Assembly: GCF_002224225.1 (NCBI RefSeq)
Contig: NZ_NJGG01000001.1
Span: 587,374 to 651,373 of the forward strand
Source: Polynucleobacter cosmopolitanus
Lineage (GTDB): Bacteria > Pseudomonadota > Gammaproteobacteria > Burkholderiales > Burkholderiaceae
DNA: 64,000 bases
Direction of reading: 5' to 3'
Shown: one piece after another, positions 55,270 through 62,818 of the stretch
Layout: every line of letters begins with the position of its first letter
Numbering within the stretch: the first letter of the stretch is position 1
Translations under genes and position numbers: made by a program
The notes under the pieces: generated by a model
Seen by the model: the letters and a program-made list of their open reading frames with translations, nothing else
Database searches by the model: none
Told to the model about the DNA's origin: nothing

Positions 55270-56378
55270 CCGATGTGGCGCCTGATTTCATTTTCAGAGG
55301 TCAGCCCTGATGCAATAAGTGTTTGCGCAGACTCTTTCAGAGTCGATATTTTTTCAGTGTGACATTGAGTTTGGATGGCGCTTAAGGGGGCTTCGCTTTC
55401 AATGAGTTGTCTGAGTTGGTCGGATAGGCGCATCACCTGATGAACGGCCCTTCGACCATTAAAGCCACTGCCGCTGCAGAACGTACAAAATTCAGGTGGT
55501 TTTTGTGTCTGATTGCTTGAGCAAGCCGTGCAGAAAATGCGCACCAATCTTTGAGCTGTGATGCAACTGACATTGTTCGCAATATCACCGTGTAAGCACC
55601 CCAATTGTTTTAATCTGAAGATTGCGCTGGGCGCATCGTTGGCGTGCAAAGTGGTTAAAACCAAATGACCTGTTTCGGCAGCTTGTAATGCAATTTTTGC
55701 TGTGACAGCATCTCTGATTTCACCGACCATGATGACATCAGGATCTTGTCTCATCAATGCTCTCAATGCCACATCAAAGCGCAAGCCTGCTTTCTCATTG
55801 ATCGGCACTTGATTAATCCCTTGAAGTTGAATCTCAACTGGATCTTCAATGCTGGTGATGTTTCGACTGCCATCCATCAAATACTTTAAGCAACTATATA
55901 GAGTTTGAGTTTTACCACTACCCGTTGGTCCGGTGACCAAGATCATTCCTTGAGCCTGATCAAGGCAGTAGAGTAAATCTTGCTTTTGAGTTTGATCAAG
56001 ACCGATCTTGTTGATATCAAGATCATCCTCTTGTTTGCTCAGAACCCTTAAAACAATTTTTTCACCATGCAGGGTGGGCAAGGTTGAGACACGGCAATCA
56101 ATGTTGTTGATCTCGCCACTACTCAATAACATTTGACCGTCTTGGGGCAGGCGCTTTTCTGAAATATCCAAGCGTGCCAAAATTTTGACCCGACTAGATA
56201 CTCGGTCATGCCAATGCGCAGGGGAACTGCTTAAGTGACTCAGGCAGCCATCAACGCGCAAGCGCACATGGCTTACTCCGTTTTCTGGCTCAATGTGAAT
56301 GTCGCTGGCTTTTGCCAGGAGTGCTTGATCAACAATGTCTTGCCAGAAATGAATGATGACATCATCTTCTTCAATCAT
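55266..56378 (-). CDS. pilB: Pilus assembly ATPase (PilB/GspE-like), N-terminally short
   Basis: A 370-residue secretion ATPase. Walker A is GPTGSGKT at residues 150-157; the Asp box SIEDPVEIQL, the Walker B region MRQDPDVIMVGEIRD and the His box TGHLVLTTLHANDAP are intact, and the zinc site has CTACSS and CTFCSG. The usual N-terminal MshEN-type domain (about 170-190 residues) is missing; the chain starts at the N2 domain. ATG 56378 overlaps the upstream corC-like stop codon; the frame extends 13 codons further but without support. It powers pilin polymerisation or DNA-uptake pilus assembly. Confidence 0.88.
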   Translation of the reverse strand: MIEEDDVIIHFWQDIVDQALLAKASDIHIEPENGVSHVRLRVDGCLSHLSSSPAHWHDRVSSRVKILARLDISEKRLPQDGQMLLSSGEINNIDCRVSTLPTLHGEKIVLRVLSKQEDDLDINKIGLDQTQKQDLLYCLDQAQGMILVTGPTGSGKTQTLYSCLKYLMDGSRNITSIEDPVEIQLQGINQVPINEKAGLRFDVALRALMRQDPDVIMVGEIRDAVTAKIALQAAETGHLVLTTLHANDAPSAIFRLKQLGCLHGDIANNVSCITAQRLVRIFCTACSSNQTQKPPEFCTFCSGSGFNGRRAVHQVMRLSDQLRQLIESEAPLSAIQTQCHTEKISTLKESAQTLIASGLTSENEIRRHIG

Positions 56379-57648
56379 TCGGCTGATAAATGCGCACCGT
56401 CTTAATGATCTGTTCATCCACCTGGATGATTTCCATGACCACGCCGCCTATTTTGATGCTGACGTTATTGTCTGGAATATCTTCTAAGGTTTCGATCAAT
56501 AAACCATTCAGCGTTTTGGGGCCATCGGTAGGAAGATCGAGATTTAAAAGACGATTCAAATCACGCAAGCTGGCAGTGCCATCTGCAATGTAGGTATCGT
56601 CATCAGACCATTTTGTTTTGATGGCAAGGTCTGGCAGAGAGGTTGTGAATTCGCCAATCAACTCTTCCAAGATATCTTCAATCGTCACAAGTCCTTGCAC
56701 AATCCCGTACTCATCGACCACAAGACCAATGCGTTCTTGGTATTCTTGGAAGAATTGAAGTTGTTGCAAGACGGGCGTGCCGCTTGGAATGAAATAAGGC
56801 TCGCTCAATAATTCTTTGAAGTTATCGTGCTGTAGATCTTCATCACCCAATAAGCTCAGAGCTTTTCTGACGGCCAGGATACCAATCACTCGATCAGAGT
56901 CTTCATCGCAAACCGGTAACTTGTTGTGATAACAGGTCTCTAGTTGATGAATCACATCTTCAATTGGTTTTGATAAATCCAGAACTTCCATGCGTGATCT
57001 TGGTGTCATCACATCATCCACCTTGATGCTTTCAAGGTTGAATAAATTGACCAAGATGCTTCTGTGTTTATTTGGAATGAAATGAGTTGACTCAAGAACC
57101 ACTGAGCGCAATTCTTCTGGCGTCATTTGAGTGTTTTGATTTGCTTTTGTATTCACTCTGAGCAATTTAAGCAGGAGAGAAACAAACACATTGATCAGCC
57201 ACATGACGGGCTTTAGGATCACAATCAAAGGTCTGATCACCCAGCTTGTGATAATGGCGAATCTTTCTGGATAAGTTGCGCCGATCACCTTGGGGGTGAT
57301 CTCACAAAAAATAATGATCAATACAGCGGCAACACCAGTGCTGATTGAAAGAACGGAGGCATTATTTCCAAACGCATGCAATGCAATGCCAGTCAATAAA
57401 ACAGGCACGACTGTATTAACAATGTTGTTACCAATCAAAATGACTGATAACAGTTCCTCTGTTTTTGAAAGAAGCGTTTGTGTGTTTTTTGCTCCGCGAT
57501 TCCCGCGGTTAGCTAAGTGCCGAATTCTGTGACGGTTGGCTGCCATCATGCTGGTCTCAGTGATTGAGAAAAAAGCAGAAATAGCTAATAGTAAAACCAC
57601 TAAACCAACTTGCGCCCACCAAGGCCAATCATTGAGCCACGAATCCAT
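56371..57648 (-). CDS. CNNM/CBS/CorC-domain membrane protein (HlyC/CorC family, YfjD-like)
   Basis: A 425-residue protein with an N-terminal CNNM membrane domain of about four helices (from WAQVGLVVLLLAISAFFS), a CBS pair (VDDVMTPRSRMEVLDL, LPVCDEDSDRVIGILAVRKAL, VVDEYGIVQGLVTIEDILEELIGE in parts) and a C-terminal CorC/HlyC transporter-associated domain. Such proteins are linked to magnesium or cobalt efflux; substrate unproven here. ATG 57648 chosen; a TTG at 57666 is possible. First gene of the run leading to pilB. Confidence 0.9.
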   Translation of the reverse strand: MDSWLNDWPWWAQVGLVVLLLAISAFFSITETSMMAANRHRIRHLANRGNRGAKNTQTLLSKTEELLSVILIGNNIVNTVVPVLLTGIALHAFGNNASVLSISTGVAAVLIIIFCEITPKVIGATYPERFAIITSWVIRPLIVILKPVMWLINVFVSLLLKLLRVNTKANQNTQMTPEELRSVVLESTHFIPNKHRSILVNLFNLESIKVDDVMTPRSRMEVLDLSKPIEDVIHQLETCYHNKLPVCDEDSDRVIGILAVRKALSLLGDEDLQHDNFKELLSEPYFIPSGTPVLQQLQFFQEYQERIGLVVDEYGIVQGLVTIEDILEELIGEFTTSLPDLAIKTKWSDDDTYIADGTASLRDLNRLLNLDLPTDGPKTLNGLLIETLEDIPDNNVSIKIGGVVMEIIQVDEQIIKTVRIYQPND

Positions 57649-57750
57649 GAATGCTTTCTTAAGCAAAGAACATGAGGGTGACTATAGCAAACTAAGCTTG
57701 ATTTGTATTGTTAAAGCCTTACAAATAGAGGTGTGACATTCCGATTCTGT

Positions 57751-57768
57751 TGTCAGAACTTTCTGACA
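57751..57768. promoter_or_regulatory. Palindrome upstream of the corC-pil run
   Basis: TGTCAGAA (57751-57758), CT, TTCTGACA (57761-57768) is a perfect 8-bp inverted repeat. It sits about 105 bases upstream of the corC-like start on the minus strand and 20 bases past the ispB stop. It may be an operator or part of the ispB 3' hairpin. A TATAGT hexamer that could be a -10 for the corC-like gene lies nearer its start. Confidence 0.4.
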
Positions 57769-57788
57769 GGGAAAAACTCACTGATTCT

Positions 57789-58778
57789 TTAGCTTGAGCG
57801 CTTTAGTGAATAGTCGCAAAGATCCATCAAGCTTTGGGTTGCGGCATTTTGCGGAAAGCATTTCAAAGAATCTCTGGCTAACTGAGCTTCACGCAAAGCG
57901 GCAGCTTCTGTGTATTGAATCGCATCAGAATTCATGATCGCCTGATAAACCTGCTGAAAGAGATCTTCAGGTAATTCTTCCGCTTGTTCAATGGCTGATC
58001 TGATCAAAGATTTTTGTTCTGAAGTACCGTGATCGAGAAGATAAATCAATGGCAAGGTTGGCTTTCCCTCCCGCAAATCATCGCCTGCATTTTTACCCAT
58101 CTGTTCCGCGCTGGCGGTGTAATCAAGAATGTCATCAACCAATTGGAATGTGGCGCCAATGTGCTTGCCGTAAGCCTGCGCGGCAGCATATTGTTCTGGA
58201 GTGGCTTTTGCCAAAAGGGCGCCAAGAGCAGAAGAAGCTTCAAACAACTTGCCGGTTTTAAAGTGAATCACTTGCATGTAGCGTGCTTCATTGACATCCG
58301 GATCGTGCATGTTCATCAACTGCAACACTTCGCCTTCAGCAATCGTATTCGTGGCATCAGCGAGTATTTCCATGATTCTGATGTCGTTGGGCGCCACCAT
58401 CATTTGAAATGCTCGTGAATATAAAAAATCACCCACCAAAACACTGGCAGCATTTCCGAATGCAGCATTGGCTGTTGCTCTGCCGCGACGCAAATGAGAC
58501 TCATCCACCACATCGTCATGCAACAAAGTAGCGGTGTGGATGAATTCAACCACGGCTGCCATGTCCAGATGATGCTTCAAAGGAGTGCCATTTGAGATGG
58601 CCTGACTGGTTAAAAGTAGGAGTGCCGGACGTATTCTTTTGCCGCCAGCTTCAATGATATAGGCGGAAATTTGATTGATCAGGGCAACTTCAGAGCCTAA
58701 GCGTGAGCGAATAACTTCATTCAACGACTGCATATCGGCTGAAATAGGACTTAAAATTGTCTGTAAGTTAGTGCTCAT
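57789..58778 (-). CDS. ispB: Polyprenyl diphosphate synthase (octaprenyl type)
   Basis: A 329-residue all-helical trans-prenyl transferase making the ubiquinone side chain. First aspartate-rich motif LLHDDVVDES, second LVDDILDYTA; GGKRIRPALLLL and FKTGKLFEASSALG are conserved. The chain length produced cannot be proved from sequence, but beta-proteobacterial homologues make octaprenyl diphosphate for ubiquinone-8. Divergent from rplU with 195 bp between, the usual arrangement in proteobacteria. A TATAAT on the minus strand (58851-58856 region) may be its -10. Confidence 0.94.
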   Translation of the reverse strand: MSTNLQTILSPISADMQSLNEVIRSRLGSEVALINQISAYIIEAGGKRIRPALLLLTSQAISNGTPLKHHLDMAAVVEFIHTATLLHDDVVDESHLRRGRATANAAFGNAASVLVGDFLYSRAFQMMVAPNDIRIMEILADATNTIAEGEVLQLMNMHDPDVNEARYMQVIHFKTGKLFEASSALGALLAKATPEQYAAAQAYGKHIGATFQLVDDILDYTASAEQMGKNAGDDLREGKPTLPLIYLLDHGTSEQKSLIRSAIEQAEELPEDLFQQVYQAIMNSDAIQYTEAAALREAQLARDSLKCFPQNAATQSLMDLCDYSLKRSS

Positions 58779-58891
58779 TAACTATTTATACTTCCCTGTT
58801 TTTAACTCTTATTAGTTTAACTCATTGAATTAGTTAAGTTTTATTATAAAAAACATGAGAATGTCTCTTACATTTACCTGAATTTTACTTT

Positions 58892-58920
58892 TTGACTAGA
58901 AATATAGCTAGAGCTATAAT
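58892..58920 (+). promoter_or_regulatory. Sigma70 promoter of rplU-rpmA
   Basis: TTGACT (58892-58897), a 17-bp spacer and a consensus TATAAT (58915-58920). Transcription should begin near 58927. The leader then has a small hairpin with arms ACACG and CGTGT around 58931-58949 before the weak Shine-Dalgarno GAAAGA. Confidence 0.85.
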
Positions 58921-58973
58921 TTAGGGCTCTACACGGCACGGGGTCGTGTGGATATTTATAGAAAGATTTCAAT

Positions 58974-59285
58974 ATGTACGCGGTCATAAAAACCGGTGGC
59001 AAACAATACAAGGTTGCTGCTGGTGAAAAATTGAAAATAGAACAGATACCAGCGGATGTAGGCAGTGAAATCACTATTGACCAAGTTCTCGCCGTAGGCG
59101 AAGGCGAATCATTGAAGTTTGGTGAGCCATTGGTGAGTGGTGCAACTGTTAAAGCCACTGTTATTTCTCAGGGTCGTCATGACAAAGTGAAGATTTTTAA
59201 GATGCGTCGACGCAAGCACTATCAAAAGCGTCAAGGACATCGTCAGAACTTTACTGAGATTTTGATTAACACGATCAAGGCCTAA
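58974..59285 (+). CDS. rplU: 50S ribosomal protein L21
   Basis: A 103-residue L21: [20 protein letters not shown] at the start and the basic C-terminal [17 protein letters not shown] that binds 23S rRNA. First gene of the rplU-rpmA pair, served by a near-consensus promoter. Confidence 0.98.
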   Translation: MYAVIKTGGKQYKVAAGEKLKIEQIPADVGSEITIDQVLAVGEGESLKFGEPLVSGATVKATVISQGRHDKVKIFKMRRRKHYQKRQGHRQNFTEILINTIKA

Positions 59286-59306
59286 TAGGCAGAGGCGGAG
59301 TAGAAA

Positions 59307-59567
59307 ATGGCACAGAAAAAAGGCGGCGGTTCCACACGTAACGGCCGTGACTCAGAGTCAAAACGATTAGGCGTTAAAGTTTATGGCGGTCAAGCCATCA
59401 ACGCAGGCGGCATCATTATTCGTCAACGCGGTACACGCGTTCACCCTGGTGTGAACGTTGGTTGTGGCAAAGATCACACATTGTTCGCATTGGTAGATGG
59501 TCATGTTCAATTTGGCGTTAAAGGTACAGATAAGAAATCATTCGTTTCTGTACTTCCGACAGCTTAA
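59307..59567 (+). CDS. rpmA: 50S ribosomal protein L27
   Basis: An 86-residue L27, whose N-terminal tail ([20 protein letters not shown]) reaches the peptidyl-transferase centre. [20 protein letters not shown] and [14 protein letters not shown] follow. The direct start MAQKKGGG means no N-terminal processing peptide as in Firmicutes. 21 bases after rplU. Confidence 0.98.
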   Translation: MAQKKGGGSTRNGRDSESKRLGVKVYGGQAINAGGIIIRQRGTRVHPGVNVGCGKDHTLFALVDGHVQFGVKGTDKKSFVSVLPTA

Positions 59568-59610
59568 TTAGCCTTAACTGAGATAACGAAGAACATTCAG
59601 AACTCAGCAT

Positions 59611-59643
59611 AAGGCCTCGCCAAATAGCGAGGCCTTTTTTATT
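59611..59643 (+). terminator. Strong terminator between rpmA and obgE
   Basis: AAGGCCTCGC (59611-59620) pairs perfectly with GCGAGGCCTT (59627-59636) over the loop CAAATA, followed by a T run. The obgE ATG is at 59651, only a few bases after the T run, so obgE has no room for its own promoter downstream of it. Confidence 0.9.
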
Positions 59644-59650
59644 GGATCTT

Positions 59651-60745
59651 ATGAAATTTATCGACGAAGCTCGTATTGAAGTAGTGGCAGGCCATGGCGG
59701 CTCTGGAAGCGCTTCGATGCGTCGCGAAAAATTTATTGAATTTGGCGGACCAGATGGTGGTGATGGCGGTCGAGGCGGTAGCGTATACGCCATCGCTGAT
59801 AGAAACATCAATACCTTGGTGGATTATCGTTTTGCAAAAAAACATTTAGCGCAAAATGGTGAGCCAGGCAGAGGTGCTGATTGTTATGGTCGCGCAGGTG
59901 AAGATATTGAATTGCGCATGCCAGTGGGCACCATCATTCATGACATGGATACCAATGAAATCATCGCCGATTTGACCTATCACGGTCAAAGATTGTGTTT
60001 GGCCAAAGGTGGTGCTGGTGGTTGGGGAAATTTACATTTCAAGAGCAGTACCAATCGTGCGCCAAGACAAAAGACCAGTGGTTTGCCTGGTGAAGAATAT
60101 AAACTCAGATTAGAACTCAAGGTGTTGGCCGATGTTGGTTTGTTGGGCATGCCTAACGCTGGTAAGTCAACATTGATCACAGCAGTCTCTAACGCACGAC
60201 CTAAGATTGCAGACTATCCCTTCACAACTTTGCACCCTAATTTAGGTGTGGTGAGAGTGGGCGCTGAGCGAAGCTTTGTGATTGCAGATATTCCAGGATT
60301 GATTGAAGGTGCAGCAGAAGGTGCTGGCCTTGGACATCGTTTCTTACGACATTTACAGCGCACCAATTTGTTATTGCATTTGGTCGATATGGCGCCATTT
60401 GATGACAATGTAGATATTGTTGGAGAAGCCAAAGCGATTGTGAATGAGCTGAAGAAATACGATGAGTCTTTGTATGACAAACCTCGTTGGTTGGTATTGA
60501 ACAAGGTCGACATGATTCCTGCTGAGGAACGTGCCGCCAAAATCAAGGCTTTCGTCAAAGCTTATGGTTGGAAAGGTCCTGTGTTTGAAATTTCAGCTTT
60601 GACTGGAGAAGGTTGCCAGCAACTTTGTTATGCGATTCAGACGGATCTTGATGCGAAAAAAGCGCAGCGCGATGAAGCTGAAGAGCATGATGCTGATCCA
60701 CGTTTTCAGAACAAAGACTTGGACGACGACGAAGTTAATGACTAA
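59651..60745 (+). CDS. obgE: GTPase ObgE/CgtA
   Basis: A 364-residue Obg GTPase: the glycine-rich Obg fold ([30 protein letters not shown]), the G domain with GMPNAGKST (P-loop), [21 protein letters not shown] and the SALTGEG segment, and an acidic C-terminal tail ([21 protein letters not shown]). It acts in 50S subunit maturation and stress control. ATG 59651 preferred to TTG 59642, which falls in the terminator T run. The stop codon is inside a tandem repeat. Confidence 0.97.
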   Translation: MKFIDEARIEVVAGHGGSGSASMRREKFIEFGGPDGGDGGRGGSVYAIADRNINTLVDYRFAKKHLAQNGEPGRGADCYGRAGEDIELRMPVGTIIHDMDTNEIIADLTYHGQRLCLAKGGAGGWGNLHFKSSTNRAPRQKTSGLPGEEYKLRLELKVLADVGLLGMPNAGKSTLITAVSNARPKIADYPFTTLHPNLGVVRVGAERSFVIADIPGLIEGAAEGAGLGHRFLRHLQRTNLLLHLVDMAPFDDNVDIVGEAKAIVNELKKYDESLYDKPRWLVLNKVDMIPAEERAAKIKAFVKAYGWKGPVFEISALTGEGCQQLCYAIQTDLDAKKAQRDEAEEHDADPRFQNKDLDDDEVND

Positions 60746-60776
60746 AAAGTTAATGATTAAAAGTTAACGACTAAAA
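60733..60776 (+). repeat. Triple 14-15-bp tandem repeat across the obgE stop codon
   Basis: AGTTAATGACTAAAA (60733-60747), AGTTAATGATTAAA (60748-60761) and AGTTAACGACTAAAA (60762-60776) follow each other directly. The obgE stop TAA (60743-60745) is in the first unit. Confidence 0.85.
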
Positions 60777-60801
60777 AATACATGTATTCAAGGAGTGCTT
60801 G

Positions 60802-61593
60802 GTGAGCAAAGCAATACAAGATGCCGAATGCATCGTGATCAAAGTGGGTTCAACACTGGTGACCAATCGTGGTCAGGGACTTGATCATGCAGCAATTGGT
60901 CGTTGGGCTGCTCAAATGGCTGAGTTGCGCAAGATGGGTAAGCAAGTGGTGATGGTCAGTTCGGGAGCGATTGCTGAAGGTATGCAGCGTTTGAATTGGA
61001 CCAAGCGTCCTACTGATATTCATGAATTACAAGCTGCAGCGGCTGTTGGTCAAATGGGCTTGGTACAAGTTTATGAAACTTGTTTTGCTCAATACGGAAT
61101 TAGAACGGCACAAGTCTTGCTCACCAATGCTGACTTGGCAGATGAGCAAAGAAATCAGAATGCACGCATGACTTTACTGACTCTTCTAAAGCATGGTGTG
61201 GTGCCTATCATCAATGAAAACGACACAGTGGTCACAGATGAGATCAAATTTGGAGACAACGATACTTTGGGTGCTTTAGTCACCAATCTGATTGAGGCTG
61301 ATGCCTTGATTATTTTGACTGATCAAGGTGGCTTGTTCAGCGCTGATCCACGCAGCGATGCAAATGCGCATTTGATTCAAGAAGCGCAAGCAGGGGACCC
61401 TGCTTTAGAAAAAATGGCGGGTGGTGCTGGCAGTGATATTGGCAAAGGTGGCATGCTCACCAAGGTATTGGCAGCAAAAGTCGCTGCTCAGTCAGGCGCT
61501 GATACTGTGATCGCCTCTGGTCTTGAAGAAAATGTCTTGGTTCGTTTGGCTCAAGGCGAATCCATTGGCTCTCAACTCACAGCAAAGAAGTGA
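60802..61593 (+). CDS. proB: Glutamate 5-kinase without PUA domain
   Basis: A 263-residue amino-acid kinase for the first step of proline synthesis. [59 protein letters not shown] and [17 protein letters not shown] [15 protein letters not shown] are present. E. coli-type ProB is about 367 residues with a C-terminal PUA domain, which is absent here: the frame stops right after the kinase domain, and a minus-strand gene begins 24 bases on. GTG 60802 is the start, set by AGGAG at 60791-60795; TTG 60799 would be too close. Confidence 0.93.
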   Translation: MSKAIQDAECIVIKVGSTLVTNRGQGLDHAAIGRWAAQMAELRKMGKQVVMVSSGAIAEGMQRLNWTKRPTDIHELQAAAAVGQMGLVQVYETCFAQYGIRTAQVLLTNADLADEQRNQNARMTLLTLLKHGVVPIINENDTVVTDEIKFGDNDTLGALVTNLIEADALIILTDQGGLFSADPRSDANAHLIQEAQAGDPALEKMAGGAGSDIGKGGMLTKVLAAKVAAQSGADTVIASGLEENVLVRLAQGESIGSQLTAKK

Positions 61594-61616
61594 GCACGTC
61601 TCAATAAATTTAAGAC

Positions 61617-62147
61617 TTAAGGTTTCAGCAAAGGAATAATTTCCTTGGCGCTTCTGCGCGGGATTGAGTTGTCACAAAATGCATCTTTGACCAAAGCTGC
61701 GTGATATGAGTTGTGACCTGCGCCTCGAATTAATTGCCAGCGGCTGTTAACAGATTTATGCCATTCACCATCTTTTTGCATAGTGGCATATAGGCGCCAT
61801 TCATATTTTTCACAACGAATGCCTTCATAGCTGACTTGTTGTCCACCGCTGGGGGTAGTGATCACAAGTACATAGCGAATCACTTCATCTTTGCCAAAGG
61901 TAATCGAAGGCGCATCTAAAGCAAACTTCAGTTGAGTGATGGCTGAAACATAAAAAGGTTTGAGATCTTTGGATGGAGGTGCTGTCGGAATCTTGACTTC
62001 GGCTTCCTCCCAAAAGCGAGGAGCGTCTGGATCATTTTGATCGTTTGGGTCGAGGGTTTTATATTGAGCATGAGCGGTGATGCTCATCGTTGCTAATAAG
62101 CTCAAAAGAATTTTAAAAATATGCTTAAAGATTGAATGTTGAATCAA
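61617..62147 (-). CDS. CNP1-like family secreted protein
   Basis: A 176-residue exported protein of the CNP1-like family (named from a neisserial gene product; function unknown). From TTG 62147 the chain has a signal peptide ([22 protein letters not shown]) and then [37 protein letters not shown] and the conserved end [20 protein letters not shown] with [13 protein letters not shown] is five bases before the TTG, whose last two bases form a TTGA overlap with the rppH stop. Longer starts would run into rppH without a signal peptide. Confidence 0.85.
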   Translation of the reverse strand: MIQHSIFKHIFKILLSLLATMSITAHAQYKTLDPNDQNDPDAPRFWEEAEVKIPTAPPSKDLKPFYVSAITQLKFALDAPSITFGKDEVIRYVLVITTPSGGQQVSYEGIRCEKYEWRLYATMQKDGEWHKSVNSRWQLIRGAGHNSYHAALVKDAFCDNSIPRRSAKEIIPLLKP

Positions 62148-62734
62148 GAGGGCTCCGAATCTTGTTTGGGGTCGTGCAATGTTGACTTGTAAAGATCCAG
62201 TGGTGAACCCCAAGGCATCATCATCATGCGAGGTCCTCGCGAGATATATCTGGCCAACTCCGATAAAGCTAATTCATATACTTCGCGTTTGAAATCAATC
62301 ACCACATCCAATGGAATCCAATAGGGGCTCCAACGCCAAGCATCAAATTCTGGGTGGTCTGTGGCGCGCAAACACACATCGCTATCACGGCCCACCATGC
62401 GCAATAAGAACCAAATTTGCTTTTGGCCGCGATAAGCTTGACGAGTTGAACGACGAGCTGCATTTGCTGCAGATGGGCGGCGCAAGAACTCCTGTGGCAC
62501 GTCATAACGTAGCCATTCACGGGTTCGTCCAATGATCTGGACATGTTGCGGCTCTAGACCGATCTCCTCATGCAACTCGCGATACATTGCTTGTTCTGGG
62601 TTTTCACCGTGTTGGATACCACCTTGCGGGAATTGCCAAGAGTGCTGGCCAACACGTTTCCCCCAAAATACCTCGTTGCGTTGATTGAGTAGAACGATGC
62701 CGACGTTGGGTCTGTACCCTTCTCTGTCGAGCAT
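62144..62734 (-). CDS. rppH: RNA pyrophosphohydrolase
   Basis: A 196-residue NUDIX enzyme that removes pyrophosphate from the 5' end of mRNA, starting decay. It begins [17 protein letters not shown] and carries the NUDIX box [20 protein letters not shown] with IGL after it, QGGI and [10 protein letters not shown] typical of RppH. The C-terminal tail after about residue 170 is variable. Coupled by overlap to the CNP1-like gene. Divergent from proS. Confidence 0.94.
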   Translation of the reverse strand: MLDREGYRPNVGIVLLNQRNEVFWGKRVGQHSWQFPQGGIQHGENPEQAMYRELHEEIGLEPQHVQIIGRTREWLRYDVPQEFLRRPSAANAARRSTRQAYRGQKQIWFLLRMVGRDSDVCLRATDHPEFDAWRWSPYWIPLDVVIDFKREVYELALSELARYISRGPRMMMMPWGSPLDLYKSTLHDPKQDSEPS

Positions 62735-62818
62735 ATTCGTGCCTTAATCCTTTAATCCTTTAAAATCAATAAATTGATTATAGCTATATAGCCAAACCAT
62801 TATTTTATAAAGTGAACC

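Noticed and set aside
57751-57768. LexA/SOS box
   Set aside because: The symmetric core TGTCAGAA-TTCTGACA does not fit the CTGT-N8-ACAG spacing expected of proteobacterial LexA sites.
57667-57788. tRNA or small RNA gene between the corC-like gene and ispB
   Set aside because: No cloverleaf, TTC loop or CCA-type end is seen; only a short palindrome.
58921-58973. Riboswitch in the rplU leader
   Set aside because: Only a small 5-bp hairpin is present in about 47 bases of leader; too little for a known class.
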